A DNA stretch of 64,000 bases. Origin: Bacillus litorisediminis (GTDB taxonomy: Bacteria; Bacillota; Bacilli; Bacillales; JC228). Position 1 is the stretch's first letter. Each line of letters starts with the position of its first letter. Below the pieces are notes generated by a model, which was not told the DNA's origin, ran no database searches, and saw only the letters and a program-made list of their open reading frames with translations. Positions 55,491-64,000 of this stretch are shown piece by piece. The stretch is from positions 62,001-126,000 of the forward strand of contig NZ_JAKZKT010000007.1 of the NCBI RefSeq assembly GCF_022808645.1, given 5' to 3'. Position numbers and translations under genes: made by a program.

Positions 55491-55542
55491 CATATCGTGT
55501 GTACAACAAGGAAATCTGGGTGCACCTGATACCGCCTGTATA

Positions 55543-56460
55543 TTACGGCAGCTTGTTGCCTGCTGCCCGATAGAGTTCGTACCACTCTTGTCTTGATAAT
55601 TCTATATAAGAAGCTTTTGCAATTTCCGATAATCGCTGCGGGTTGGTTGTACCGACGATTGGCTGAATGTTAGCAGGATGGCGCAGAATCCAGGCAATGG
55701 CTATGGCTGAAGCCGTTACACCCTTAGCCTCCGCCAGTTCATTTAGTTTTTGGTTTAACTCCGGAAACTTTTCATTTCCAATAAATACGCCTTCAAACAT
55801 CCCGTATTGGAATGGCGACCAAGCTTGAATAGTCATATTGTTCAGGCGGCTGTACTCAAGTACTCCACCTTCTCGAACAATGGACGGATCATGAAGCATG
55901 TTTACATTAAAACCAGCATCAATCAACGGAGTATGCATTAAACTGAATTGAAGCTGATTAATAATCAGGTCTTGCTTCAGGTATTTCTTTAATAGCTCAA
56001 TTTGCATTGGGTTTTGATTGCTAACCCCAAAATAGCGGACTTTCCCGCTTTGCTTTAGCTTTGAAAAAGCTTCTGCCACTTCCTCAGGTTCCATCAAGGT
56101 ATCCGGCCGGTGCAGCAGCAAAATATCGATATAATCGGTTTTAAGACGTTTCAGACTTCCGTCTACAGAATCCAGAATATGTTCTTTGGAAAAGTCAAAA
56201 AACCCCTGTCGAATCCCGCATTTTGTTTGAATAATCATGTTTTCCCGAACAGTGGGATTCATGTCAATTGCTTCTGCAAAAACTTCCTCCGAACGTCCGC
56301 GTCCATAAATATCAGCATGATCAAATAAATCAATACCTGCTTCGAGCGCAGTCTGTATCAGCACCGCCGCCTCTTCTTTTGAAAGCTGGCTCATCCTCAT
56401 ACAGCCTAAAGAAATAACTCCAGCTTCTAAATCACTTGTACCTAGTCTGATTTTTTTCAA
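55543..56460 (-). CDS. Aldo/keto reductase (YdhF type)
   Basis: A 305-aa NADPH-dependent oxidoreductase with an (alpha/beta)8 barrel. The catalytic tetrad is visible: D47 and Y52 in FDHADIYG, K80 in IQTKCG, H117 in LLHRPD. The family's cofactor segment SNQNPMQIELL and the late IVGTTNPQRL are present. Substrate unknown; relatives reduce varied aldehydes and ketones. TTG start with AAGGGGG about 7 nt upstream. A single gene between a perfect-stem terminator and the yitT gene. Confidence 0.88.
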   Translation of the reverse strand: MKKIRLGTSDLEAGVISLGCMRMSQLSKEEAAVLIQTALEAGIDLFDHADIYGRGRSEEVFAEAIDMNPTVRENMIIQTKCGIRQGFFDFSKEHILDSVDGSLKRLKTDYIDILLLHRPDTLMEPEEVAEAFSKLKQSGKVRYFGVSNQNPMQIELLKKYLKQDLIINQLQFSLMHTPLIDAGFNVNMLHDPSIVREGGVLEYSRLNNMTIQAWSPFQYGMFEGVFIGNEKFPELNQKLNELAEAKGVTASAIAIAWILRHPANIQPIVGTTNPQRLSEIAKASYIELSRQEWYELYRAAGNKLP

Positions 56461-56564
56461 GACTAATCCCCCTTTAGAAAGAGTAAACTTGGTATAGTTA
56501 AGAATATCAACGTACTTGTTGAATTAGGAAGGCACCCGCCCGATTTCAGGCTGCATCCTGGAAT

Positions 56565-57380
56565 TCACCCCGCCATTTCATGCACGCCATGTACGGTTAC
56601 ATAGGCGGATTGGTCGATGCCTTTGATAATATTTTTGACTTGGGCTAACTCATGCTTGCTTATAACTATATAAAGGACATCTTTTTGGACCCCGGAATAA
56701 CCGCCGCGCCCCTCTAAGACAGTTAGTCCTCTCGACATTTTAGTAGTTAAAGTTTGTAAAATCCGGTCAGGCTCAGCGGAAACTATCATAACCGCTACTC
56801 TTTCATCCAGTCCCTCTACAATAAAATCGATTGCCTTTGCGCCGATATAGACCACAATCAGCGTATACATAGCTTTGTCCAGACCGATGATAAAAGCGGA
56901 GCTCGCCACTACAATGATATCCATCACTAAAATGATGGTTCCCATGCTCCAGCCCCACAGTTGATTGACTAACCTCGCAAGAATCGTCGTGCCCCCTGAA
57001 GTTCCTCCAGCGCGTAAAATAAATCCAATACCTGCACCTACCAATAATCCGGCAAAAATAGCAGCCAACAGAGTGTCCTCAGTTAGCTGTCTGCCAAATT
57101 CTTCAGTTATGTATAAGAAGCTGGAACTGGCCCCAATTGTTATTAATGTATATATGATGGTTCTTTTTTCGAAATATTTTAATCCCACCAGCAAAAGCGA
57201 AGCATTCAAAATAAGGTTAACAATGCCTGGTGACCACCCGAAAAGATAATGGACAATCACGGTAATCCCGATAATCCCGCCTTCAGATAGCATATTGGGA
57301 ATTGTGAAATAGCTGATTCCGACCGCAAAAAGCAGCGATCCTAATAAAATAAGACTGATATCCTGAATGGTTTTTTTCAT
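56565..57380 (-). CDS. YitT-family membrane protein (DUF161/DUF2179)
   Basis: A 271-aa protein with five or six membrane helices in the first ~190 residues (YitT_membrane, including GGIIGITVIVHYLFGWSPGIVN and GGTSGGTTILARL) and a soluble DUF2179 C-terminal domain (~205-271, LTTKMSRGLTVLEGRGGYSG). Function of the family is unknown; it is common in Bacillaceae. ATG at 57380 has AAAGGGG 6 nt upstream; an in-frame GTG at 57395 precedes that site. Monocistronic. Confidence 0.85.
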   Translation of the reverse strand: MKKTIQDISLILLGSLLFAVGISYFTIPNMLSEGGIIGITVIVHYLFGWSPGIVNLILNASLLLVGLKYFEKRTIIYTLITIGASSSFLYITEEFGRQLTEDTLLAAIFAGLLVGAGIGFILRAGGTSGGTTILARLVNQLWGWSMGTIILVMDIIVVASSAFIIGLDKAMYTLIVVYIGAKAIDFIVEGLDERVAVMIVSAEPDRILQTLTTKMSRGLTVLEGRGGYSGVQKDVLYIVISKHELAQVKNIIKGIDQSAYVTVHGVHEMAG

Positions 57381-57461
57381 AGCTGCCCCTTTCACCTGTT
57401 CAACCAGTGATGAATTTATCTTTATTCTATCATCGATTTCCTATATTTAACATACATAAAA

Positions 57462-57492
57462 AGAAGGAAGACTCTAGACGCTCTAAAGTCTC
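57462..57492 (-). terminator. Terminator of the 5'-nucleotidase gene
   Basis: AGACTCTAGA (57469-57478) pairs with TCTAAAGTCT (57482-57491) with one mismatch. On the minus strand it is followed by a T-rich tract (TTCCTTCTTTTT). Confidence 0.65.
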
Positions 57493-57568
57493 CCCTCTTA
57501 ATCTGCTATTTCTCAGCAAGTTAACATTCCTTTGAAAACTAGAAAATTCCCGGCGTGCCAGGTACCAT

Positions 57569-59767
57569 TTACTCTGCAGCCACATCTACAATTCTGCCTT
57601 CAACGACCGGGTCAACGGTTCCTAATTTCACAACATAATCACGTAGATTTTCCCAGTCGGCGAGTCCTAGGTCAGTCACGCGACCCTCTTCATATGCTTT
57701 CGCAAAGACATCAAAGCCATCTCCGCCTTTTGCCGTAAAATTATTGGTTGCTACGACATAGGTCTTATTTTCATCAAGCGGCGAGAAGGTTCCGTCCGCT
57801 TCTTTGACTTCAACTGATACGACTCTTTCGCCGGCTGGTTTACTGCTGTCATATGTGAACTTCATACCAGCTACATGCAAGAATCCGCCGCTTTCGTTTG
57901 GAGCATTTTGAACGCTATGCTCGAGTGCCTCAATAATCTCCGCACCAGAGAGCTCCATGACAGCTAACGTATTGCCATATGGTAAAACGGTTAGAATTTC
58001 TCCTAAAGTAATCGGACCCTCATTAATCGCAGCCCGGATTCCCCCGCCGTTTTGCATAGCAATCACGGTATCTGGATTAAATTCTTTCGCTTTATCTAAC
58101 ATTCCGTCTGCAATCAAGTTTCCAAGTTCGGTTTCGCTATTTCTTACACTAATTGGATCCCCATTGCCAAGTCGCGGGTTAGCCAGTTCTTTTGCTGCAA
58201 CTGCACCAGTTTCAGAGTTTTGCACAGCTTCAATTTTAGAAGAATAGGTTTCTAGCAGTTTCGCTGCTGCAGGATCTGCCGCTTTTTCCCCAATATCAAT
58301 CAGTTCCCCGGCATAGCCAACAATTTCTCCGTTCTCGTCAAACTCCACATCAAGGGTTCCTAAATAATCGCCGTATTGATAGGCTTGTACAATAAGAGTT
58401 GGTTCTTTTTTGCTGCCTTTTTCGCCCTCACCTACCACAACTGGCTCTGCCAATTCGGTATGACTATGACCACCGACAATAACGTCAATGCCCTCTACCA
58501 GTTCCGCAAGCTGCAGATCGTTGTCCACTGCAGGGTTGTCGTCAAAACCGATATGAGTAAGGGCAATGATTTTATTTACTCCTTGAGCTTCAAATGCATT
58601 AACAGTTTCTTGAGCAGCTTCTACATAGTCTTCAAATACAATCTTACCAGGGCTTGATAGATTAACCGTCTCTTCAGTCGTCAGGCCAAAGATCCCTACT
58701 TTTTCACCATTAACCTCTTTGATGATTCCGCCATAAATGTTACCATTCTCCGGCGAATCCGAAATCGTTCCACCCTGATAAATTTCATTAAATAAAGCAT
58801 CTCCCGAAAAATCAACATTCGCACTGACAAATGGGAAATCTGCTGCTTTTATAAAATCAGCAAGCCCTTCATGACCTTCAGGCTGGCTGCCTAAATCAAA
58901 TTCATGATTTCCGAACGTCATGGCATCATAGCCCATGAGATTCATAAACTCTAAATCCGCCAATCCCTTAAACTCATTAAAATATAACGTTCCTGAAAAA
59001 ACGTCCCCTGCATCAAGTAACAGCGCATCCGGTTTCTTCGCCCTCACTTCATTTACCGCCGTTACCCGCTTTGCTGCATTATCTAAATGTGCGTGTGTAT
59101 CATTTGTATGCATAAGCGAAAGCTCAAACGTATTATTTTCTTCAACGAATTGTAAAGTACGGTAAAGATAAACAGCAAAGGTTGCCCTGTTTACTGGAGC
59201 TTTTGGTTGATAGGATTTAAGCTCTTCTGCTGAAATGATTCCATTTTGAGCTAAAATTTCTACATTCTTTTCATGGGCTGGAGTTACATTCTCAAGAGTC
59301 AGATCCTCTGCACCCGGATTGAACTTTAAATCAAAAGCTCTAACCAATACAGATGCCATCTGTTCATGAGTGATAGCTTGTCCAACACCAAACTTTCCTT
59401 CTGATCCATAAAAAATACCCGCTTGCTTAGTCGCTGCTACCGCCTCTGCAAAAACAGAGCGTTCACTGACGTCTTCAAACGTTTTTAGGTTAGCTGGAAC
59501 AGGAAGACCTAAAGCTCCTTTTAATAGAATCGCCACTTGCCCTCTAATAATAGGCTGTTCCGGTCTAAATGTTCCGTCTTGATAGCCATTGATAATACCA
59601 CGTTCTACTAAACTGTAAATCTCAGTTGCTGCCCAATAATCATCAGCCACATCGGAAAATTTTACAGCTTCGGCAGCATAGGAAACAGAAACCGCTGCTG
59701 GAGTGATCATAGCTGTTGCTGCTAATGCTGCGAATAATTTTCGATTAGCTCTTGGTATGTACGCCAT
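57569..59767 (-). CDS. SLH-anchored 5'-nucleotidase / metallophosphoesterase
   Basis: A 732-aa exported enzyme. The signal peptide (~1-30) ends in SYAAEA. Three SLH repeats (~32-205, FSDVADDYWAATEIY and following) anchor it to the wall. The metallophosphoesterase domain (~210-450) has NDTHAHLDN, DAGDVFSGT, GNHEFD and GGHSHTE. The C-terminal 5'-nucleotidase domain (~490-700) has NGGGIRAAI and the late NNFTAKGGDGFDVF. It releases phosphate and nucleosides from extracellular nucleotides. ATG at 59767 has GGAGGG 7 nt upstream; an earlier in-frame start at 59809 lacks a site. Second SLH surface enzyme in this window. Confidence 0.9.
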   Translation of the reverse strand: MAYIPRANRKLFAALAATAMITPAAVSVSYAAEAVKFSDVADDYWAATEIYSLVERGIINGYQDGTFRPEQPIIRGQVAILLKGALGLPVPANLKTFEDVSERSVFAEAVAATKQAGIFYGSEGKFGVGQAITHEQMASVLVRAFDLKFNPGAEDLTLENVTPAHEKNVEILAQNGIISAEELKSYQPKAPVNRATFAVYLYRTLQFVEENNTFELSLMHTNDTHAHLDNAAKRVTAVNEVRAKKPDALLLDAGDVFSGTLYFNEFKGLADLEFMNLMGYDAMTFGNHEFDLGSQPEGHEGLADFIKAADFPFVSANVDFSGDALFNEIYQGGTISDSPENGNIYGGIIKEVNGEKVGIFGLTTEETVNLSSPGKIVFEDYVEAAQETVNAFEAQGVNKIIALTHIGFDDNPAVDNDLQLAELVEGIDVIVGGHSHTELAEPVVVGEGEKGSKKEPTLIVQAYQYGDYLGTLDVEFDENGEIVGYAGELIDIGEKAADPAAAKLLETYSSKIEAVQNSETGAVAAKELANPRLGNGDPISVRNSETELGNLIADGMLDKAKEFNPDTVIAMQNGGGIRAAINEGPITLGEILTVLPYGNTLAVMELSGAEIIEALEHSVQNAPNESGGFLHVAGMKFTYDSSKPAGERVVSVEVKEADGTFSPLDENKTYVVATNNFTAKGGDGFDVFAKAYEEGRVTDLGLADWENLRDYVVKLGTVDPVVEGRIVDVAAE

Positions 59768-59986
59768 TTCATTCCCTCCAGGATTTAATTTTGCAATCTC
59801 AACAAACATTGCATTTGGCGAAATATGGATAAATATAGATAGATTGCCCTTTCATTATAAGTTAAGCATCTGGCAGTTAACAGAACAATCAGTGTTTTGT
59901 AAATGTTTTGTTAAGTTCTTTAGCTAAAAATGTATAATTACGCTATGATACTATTTAAGTAATTTAATCGTAAGGTGGCTATAAAC

Positions 59987-60460
59987 TTGAAGTATACACT
60001 CTGCTTTATAGTAAAAGAAGATAACATTTTAATGCTATTTCGTAACAAGGAACCAAATAAAGGAAGATGGAACGGGGTCGGAGGAAAAATTGAACCGAAC
60101 GAGACTCCGTATGAAAGCTGTATAAGAGAAGTATATGAAGAGACCGGTTTAACAGTGGTGAACCAAGTATTTAGAGGCATAATTTCTTTCCGTGGAATAG
60201 AAAGTATTTGTCTATTTGTTTGTGATGAATTTACAGGAGATCTGATTGAATCTGATGAAGGAATACTAGAATGGAAGAGTATAGAATGGATCTTACATTC
60301 CAATCACGTGGTTCCAAATATTCCTTTATTTATCGAGGAGATTTTAGACTTTCAAAATGAACCTAAAATATATGATTGTATTTTTACTAAAGAGGGCAAA
60401 ATGACTTCGTTCCAGACTTTTTCCTTAAATAAGGAAAGGGTTTATACATATTCTAACTAG
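59987..60460 (+). CDS. Nudix hydrolase, MutT/8-oxo-dGTP diphosphatase-like
   Basis: A 157-aa Nudix enzyme. The Nudix box is complete: G33-x5-E39-x7-R47-E48-V-x-E51-E52-x-G54-L55. RWNGVGGK just before it is typical of 8-oxo-dGTP diphosphatases that clean the nucleotide pool, but other nucleotide substrates are possible. TTG at 59987 has AAGGTGG 8 nt upstream; an in-frame GTG at 59975 would lie in that site. Single gene, followed by a small hairpin (60495-60519). Confidence 0.85.
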   Translation: MKYTLCFIVKEDNILMLFRNKEPNKGRWNGVGGKIEPNETPYESCIREVYEETGLTVVNQVFRGIISFRGIESICLFVCDEFTGDLIESDEGILEWKSIEWILHSNHVVPNIPLFIEEILDFQNEPKIYDCIFTKEGKMTSFQTFSLNKERVYTYSN

Positions 60461-60494
60461 AGGAGAATATGGTTTTAGTTTATGAAATTGATTA

Positions 60495-60519
60495 GCTACC
60501 AGTTGAGTTTACTGGTAGC
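60495..60519 (+). terminator. Hairpin after the Nudix gene
   Basis: GCTACCAGT (60495-60503) pairs with ACTGGTAGC (60511-60519) with a 7-nt loop. Only a weak T-rich tail follows, so termination strength is uncertain. Confidence 0.5.
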
Positions 60520-60561
60520 ATCCATATTTCTATACTGGAGCATAAACGCAATAAATTGCAT

Positions 60562-60903
60562 TTATAATCTTTTCATTCTTACATTATCAACATGAGCCTT
60601 TTTTACTTGATTATCAACAAGCGTATATTTCCGTAATTTACTATATAATTGATCCACCTCTTCTCTAGTCATGATATTTAGGGAGGTTTCGATATCCTTT
60701 TTAATACTTCTAAGTAATGACTTTCTCTTGATCACTTTAACATTCGGAGAAGTAACATTCATTTTTTTTAACGTACATCGAATGGTTTGAAAAAAGGTAT
60801 TTCCGCTTACTTCCTTATACTTTGATTCACTATACTTACTATATGGAGGGACTATAAAAAAGCAGACAGTCAAAAAGAATACCAAAACTATGATAATTAA
60901 CAA
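60562..60903 (-). CDS. Uncharacterised single-span membrane protein
   Basis: A protein of about 113 aa (127 from the earlier TTG at 60945). One hydrophobic helix (LLIIIVLVFFLTVCFFIV) near its N-terminus is followed by a basic, likely cytoplasmic region (KKMNVTSPNVKVIKRKSLLRS) and a predicted helical tail. No family was recognised. TTG at 60903 is preferred because GGAG lies 9 nt upstream; the earlier TTG has no ribosome site. It is separated from the NAD(P)HX repair gene and is AT-rich, so it may be strain-specific. Confidence 0.5.
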   Translation of the reverse strand: MLIIIVLVFFLTVCFFIVPPYSKYSESKYKEVSGNTFFQTIRCTLKKMNVTSPNVKVIKRKSLLRSIKKDIETSLNIMTREEVDQLYSKLRKYTLVDNQVKKAHVDNVRMKRL

Positions 60904-61023
60904 ATTTATATCACTCCAATTTCCCCATATTCCAACTTCTGACAAGTTGTTTTTTTATTTATCGGTTATAAATTTTCTTTTTAAATGTTTTTGTTGGCTA
61001 TTTTAATGGGGGACAGGACGACT

Positions 61024-62577
61024 TCAGAAAAGTATTGCTAATTGATGCTTGATCGAGTCAATAATATCAAGAGGCATAACTCCGTAATGGGAAAGTTCCT
61101 TCGCCTTTTCTTCACCGGCACGTGCGTGTAAATAGCTCGCTGAAACCATAGCATGCAAAGGGGTTGCACCTTGTGCAAGAAAAGAAGCAATCAGCCCAGT
61201 TAATACATCACCGCTTCCCCCTTTGCCAAGAGCGTCGTGACCAAAAGGATTGATATAAATGGAACCATCTGGGCACGCAATAATCGAACGGTGCCCTTTT
61301 AAAAGCAAAAATACCCCATGATCATTCGCAAATTTCCGCGCGACTTCGATTCGATTTTCTTCAACTTCTTTAATAGTTTTGTTTAGGAGGGTGGCCATCT
61401 CTCCCGGATGAGGAGTAATAATGACCGTTCCCTTGCAGGATTTTAACAAACCCAAATCATTACGAAGCAAATAAAGGGCATCGGCATCTACAACAATTGG
61501 CTGATTCTGCAGGATGGATAAAAAACTCTTCATCCATATCTCACCATTTGGAAATCGGCCCATTCCCGGCCCGATCGCTATACAGTCAAACAGCTGCAGC
61601 CGCGAGCTGATTTCCGCAATTGCCAGATCAGAAAAATGTCCATTTTCACCCGGCAGCGGCAGCATTAACGATTCTGGATTTTGAGCAGCAACTATTGGAT
61701 AAATAGATTCTGGAACAGCTAACGTTGCTAATCCCGCTCCACTATGTAAAACTGCTTTTGCAGTATATACAGGTGCACCAACGTATTGACGAGATCCGCC
61801 AATTACAAGAGCATGTCCAAATGTACCCTTATGTCCCTGCTGCGGCCTAGTTGGGATGGAGGTTTTCACAAGCTGTTCTGTAATAACCTGAGGCATGTCC
61901 AACCCTAACACAGATGTAATGGATGGAGGCACTGATATGTCAACGGCTTTCCACTCTCCAACACACTTTGGGCCATCTTGTAGAAAGAACCCTTTTTTCG
62001 GATAGACAAAGGTGATTGTTTTTGTAGCTTTAATTGCTGTACTTTCAACCTTTCCGCTATCGCTTTCCACCCCTGAAGGAATATCTACGGAAAGAACAGC
62101 TTTTTTGCCTTGTAAAGCATTGACCATTGAAATGACTGTTTTAAATGGCTCCCTTACAGCACCTTTTACGCCTGTCCCTAATATTGCGTCAACAATAATG
62201 TCCGCTTTATCGAATTCATCTTCTAATTTGGTTAAGTTATCTTGTGCCCAATTATGTAAAACTGGCAATCCTCTATTCACATAGACATCAAAATGAATTT
62301 TGGCATCTCCCTTTAATCGGTCGGGGTTTACTAATAAACAGAGAACGGGTTCCCAGCCGATATCAAACAGTCTGCGGGCAATGACAAAACCGTCACCGCC
62401 ATTGTTCCCTCCCCCTGCTAAAATCACCACTTTGCGAATGTTGCCATTGGTCATGGCCACAATTTCCTCAACTACTCTTGCACCTGCATTTTCCATAAGC
62501 ACAACGCCAGGAAGACCAATTTTCTCCATCGTATATTGATCCATTTGTTGCATATCCTGTTGCCCTGCAGCAAACAT
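61024..62577 (-). CDS. nnr: Bifunctional NAD(P)H-hydrate epimerase / ADP-dependent dehydratase
   Basis: A 517-aa fusion. The N-terminal epimerase domain (~1-215) has MENAG, AGGGNNGGDGFVIAR, the VDAILGTG block and SVDIPSGVESD. The C-terminal ribokinase-fold dehydratase domain (~230-515) has the KGTFGHALVIGGS start, GPGMG, TPHPGEMATLL, GHRSIIACPDG and GKGGSGDVLTG. It repairs damaged NADHX/NADPHX. Usual length for the bacterial fusion. ATG at 62577 has AGGAGG 8 nt upstream; an in-frame start at 62610 precedes that site. Monocistronic. Confidence 0.93.
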   Translation of the reverse strand: MFAAGQQDMQQMDQYTMEKIGLPGVVLMENAGARVVEEIVAMTNGNIRKVVILAGGGNNGGDGFVIARRLFDIGWEPVLCLLVNPDRLKGDAKIHFDVYVNRGLPVLHNWAQDNLTKLEDEFDKADIIVDAILGTGVKGAVREPFKTVISMVNALQGKKAVLSVDIPSGVESDSGKVESTAIKATKTITFVYPKKGFFLQDGPKCVGEWKAVDISVPPSITSVLGLDMPQVITEQLVKTSIPTRPQQGHKGTFGHALVIGGSRQYVGAPVYTAKAVLHSGAGLATLAVPESIYPIVAAQNPESLMLPLPGENGHFSDLAIAEISSRLQLFDCIAIGPGMGRFPNGEIWMKSFLSILQNQPIVVDADALYLLRNDLGLLKSCKGTVIITPHPGEMATLLNKTIKEVEENRIEVARKFANDHGVFLLLKGHRSIIACPDGSIYINPFGHDALGKGGSGDVLTGLIASFLAQGATPLHAMVSASYLHARAGEEKAKELSHYGVMPLDIIDSIKHQLAILF

Positions 62578-62984
62578 CTCCCATTCCTCCTCTATAAAAC
62601 ATTTATACACGGTAAAAGCAAAGCTGCCATAATAATCCGGATTATTCTACCGACATTTTACCATTTATTTTATATTACTTACCGAAGCACTAAGCAATGG
62701 TTGTGAGGAGAAGCGGCTGGTTCATTAATGATGGACTGTAAAAATAGACGAGTACCGTAAACCCTTATTCTTTTAGCTGGATTCCCGCCCAATTATTCGG
62801 ATTCCCCCATACACCAGACTAAAATATCTATTTACAACATACTTAAAGGCCTGATCCCCCAAAATGATGATCTAACCGGGGGAGAAGGCCTTTAAAAATA
62901 GCTTTTACGCTGAGCTACAACACCTAATTGCTTAAATTATTTTCCACCTAATTTCTGAAACGCAAGAACCGTCCCTCTGTTTCA
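62578..62984. other. Intergenic region with a terminator and a 29-nt element
   Basis: AAAGGCCT...CCCCC (62845-62860) pairs with GGGGG...AGGCCTTT (62878-62893), a strong stem serving as terminator for the minus-strand AbgT gene. A 29-nt element TGAAAC...GTTTCA lies at 62956-62984 and abuts the AbgT stop codon, giving an in-frame TGA right after its TAA. No gene is seen in the rest. Confidence 0.75.
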
Positions 62985-64000
62985 TTATAGTTTAATATAA
63001 ACTCCAGGTCCTAGTGGAAGCCCTAGTAGGTACCAGATGGAAAATAGAATGATCCAGAAGATGCCAAATGCAAATGTATATGGAATTAGCGACGAAATTA
63101 GGGTTCCAACTCCCATATTTTTGTCAAATTTTTTCGCAAAGGATAACAGGATCGCAAAATAAGCCAGCATTGGAGTAATCGTATTGGTAATTGAGTCACC
63201 AATTCTATATGCAACTTGTGTAAAAGCCGGGCTATAGCCAAGAATCATAAACATTGGTACAAATACTGGTCCAAGCAATGCCCACTTTGCCGATGAACTG
63301 GCAACCAGCAAGTTTACTAAGGCCGTAAAAATAATGAAGCCAATTAAAAGCGGCAAGCCTGTTAAACCGATATTTTGCAGCAGTTCCGCTCCTTTGATTG
63401 CAATAATAGCGCCAAGGTTACTCCAGTTAAAATAGGTGATCATTTGAGCGGCGATAAACGCAAGTACAATATAGTACCCCATTCCTGACATTGCTTTACT
63501 CAGCTGTTCCGCAACATCCCTGTCTGACTTGATGCTCTTTGAGCCAATTCCGTAAGCTAAAGCCGGAATAAAAAAGAACAAGAACATAATTGCTACAAGA
63601 GAATCCATAAATGGCGAAACGATTAAAGAACCTGTTTCAGGATCGCGCAGAAGGGCATTGGACGGAACTGTCAATGCAAGCAAAATTACCACATAGACAC
63701 TTAATGAAATGGTTGCCCATCTCAATCCTCTTTTTTCATCAGATGTTAACGATGTATCATCTTGATCCTCTGGGATTATTCCGGTATAAGCTCCCAGCCG
63801 GGGTTCTACGATTTTGGTTGTTACAAATACAGCAACTGGCAAAAGTACAAAGGTAGAGGCTAATAGGAAGTAATAGTTCATCGCGGGATTTGCTTTAAAC
63901 TCTGGGTCAATAATTTGCGCACTAGATTCCGTAAAACCGGCAAGAAGCGCATCCAGAAGGTTAACCATGATGTTTGCACTAAAGCCGCCTGCGACCGCTG
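62985..64000 (-). CDS. AbgT-family transporter (5' part beyond the window)
   Basis: The C-terminal ~338 residues of a membrane transporter of the AbgT family (p-aminobenzoyl-glutamate importers; some members export sulfonamides). The frame remains open to the right edge: before MVNLLDALLAGFTES it reads AGGFSANI, so the Met at 63968 is internal and the real start lies outside. Several membrane helices are visible, with family motifs such as SSAKWALLGPVFVPMFM and TNTITPMLAYFA. Full family length is about 500 residues. The stop is preceded on its downstream side by a 29-nt element. Confidence 0.88.
   Translation of the reverse strand, partial: AVAGGFSANIMVNLLDALLAGFTESSAQIIDPEFKANPAMNYYFLLASTFVLLPVAVFVTTKIVEPRLGAYTGIIPEDQDDTSLTSDEKRGLRWATISLSVYVVILLALTVPSNALLRDPETGSLIVSPFMDSLVAIMFLFFFIPALAYGIGSKSIKSDRDVAEQLSKAMSGMGYYIVLAFIAAQMITYFNWSNLGAIIAIKGAELLQNIGLTGLPLLIGFIIFTALVNLLVASSSAKWALLGPVFVPMFMILGYSPAFTQVAYRIGDSITNTITPMLAYFAILLSFAKKFDKNMGVGTLISSLIPYTFAFGIFWIILFSIWYLLGLPLGPGVYIKL

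Overview
The window comes from a low-G+C, endospore-former-type Firmicute, most likely a Bacillaceae member of the Neobacillus/Mesobacillus/Cytobacillus sort. The genus is not decided by the sequence. Evidence: strong AGGAGG-type ribosome binding sites with many TTG and GTG starts, lipobox-bearing solute-binding proteins, SLH-anchored surface enzymes, a PgcA/GtaB/Ugd set, Mn-dependent pyrophosphatase PpaC, PurR-type boxes and two cyclic-di-GMP-I riboswitches. Almost all genes lie on the minus strand. No rRNA, tRNA, prophage, insertion sequence or cas gene was seen.

Layout. (1) 1-17,000 is a block for taking up and using peptides and D-amino acids: a secreted M14 carboxypeptidase; a five-gene operon rpiR-M20 amidohydrolase-GNAT-N-succinylamino acid racemase-YkvI-type transporter; an oppA-oppBCDF peptide importer; and an M19 dipeptidase with a C26 gamma-glutamyl hydrolase. 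The GNAT/racemase/M20 trio matches the known irreversible D- to L-amino acid pathway. (2) 17,500-25,000 holds a lipoprotein, an SLH-anchored GH18 hydrolase, an HD-GYP phosphodiesterase, ppaC and pgcA. (3) 25,244-33,830 is a single-direction operon of unknown substrate: ROK regulator, solute-binding lipoprotein, ATPase, fused permease, creatininase-family amidohydrolase, argininosuccinate-lyase-like lyase and BadF/GlcNAc-kinase-like kinase. It has a recognisable promoter and ROK-type operator. (4) 34,500-43,500 holds ecsC-like, histidine phosphatase, a second M14 peptidase, a pRiA4b ORF-3-like protein, cardiolipin synthase, ugd, gtaB and an LD-carboxypeptidase. (5) 44,563-50,200 is a second peptide importer, oppBCDFA. 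(6) 50,600-57,400 holds a LuxR-type regulator and a chemoreceptor, each behind its own c-di-GMP-I riboswitch, then purT, an aldo/keto reductase and a YitT protein. (7) 57,569-64,000 holds an SLH-anchored 5'-nucleotidase, a Nudix hydrolase, an unknown membrane protein, the bifunctional NAD(P)HX repair enzyme and a truncated AbgT transporter.

The noncoding DNA is unusually rich in short repeats. Arrays of a ~20-nt unit (TTTTGACCGATAGAA-type) occur at 1-135, 21,250-21,842 and 43,648-44,500. Two unrelated motifs form further arrays with the same ~20-nt period at 8,708-8,806 and 34,050-34,390. A separate 29-nt element bounded by TGAAAC/GTTTCA recurs at 38.3, 50.3, 51.0, 52.0, 54.1 and 63.0 kb. In several copies its end coincides with the stop codon of the adjacent gene.
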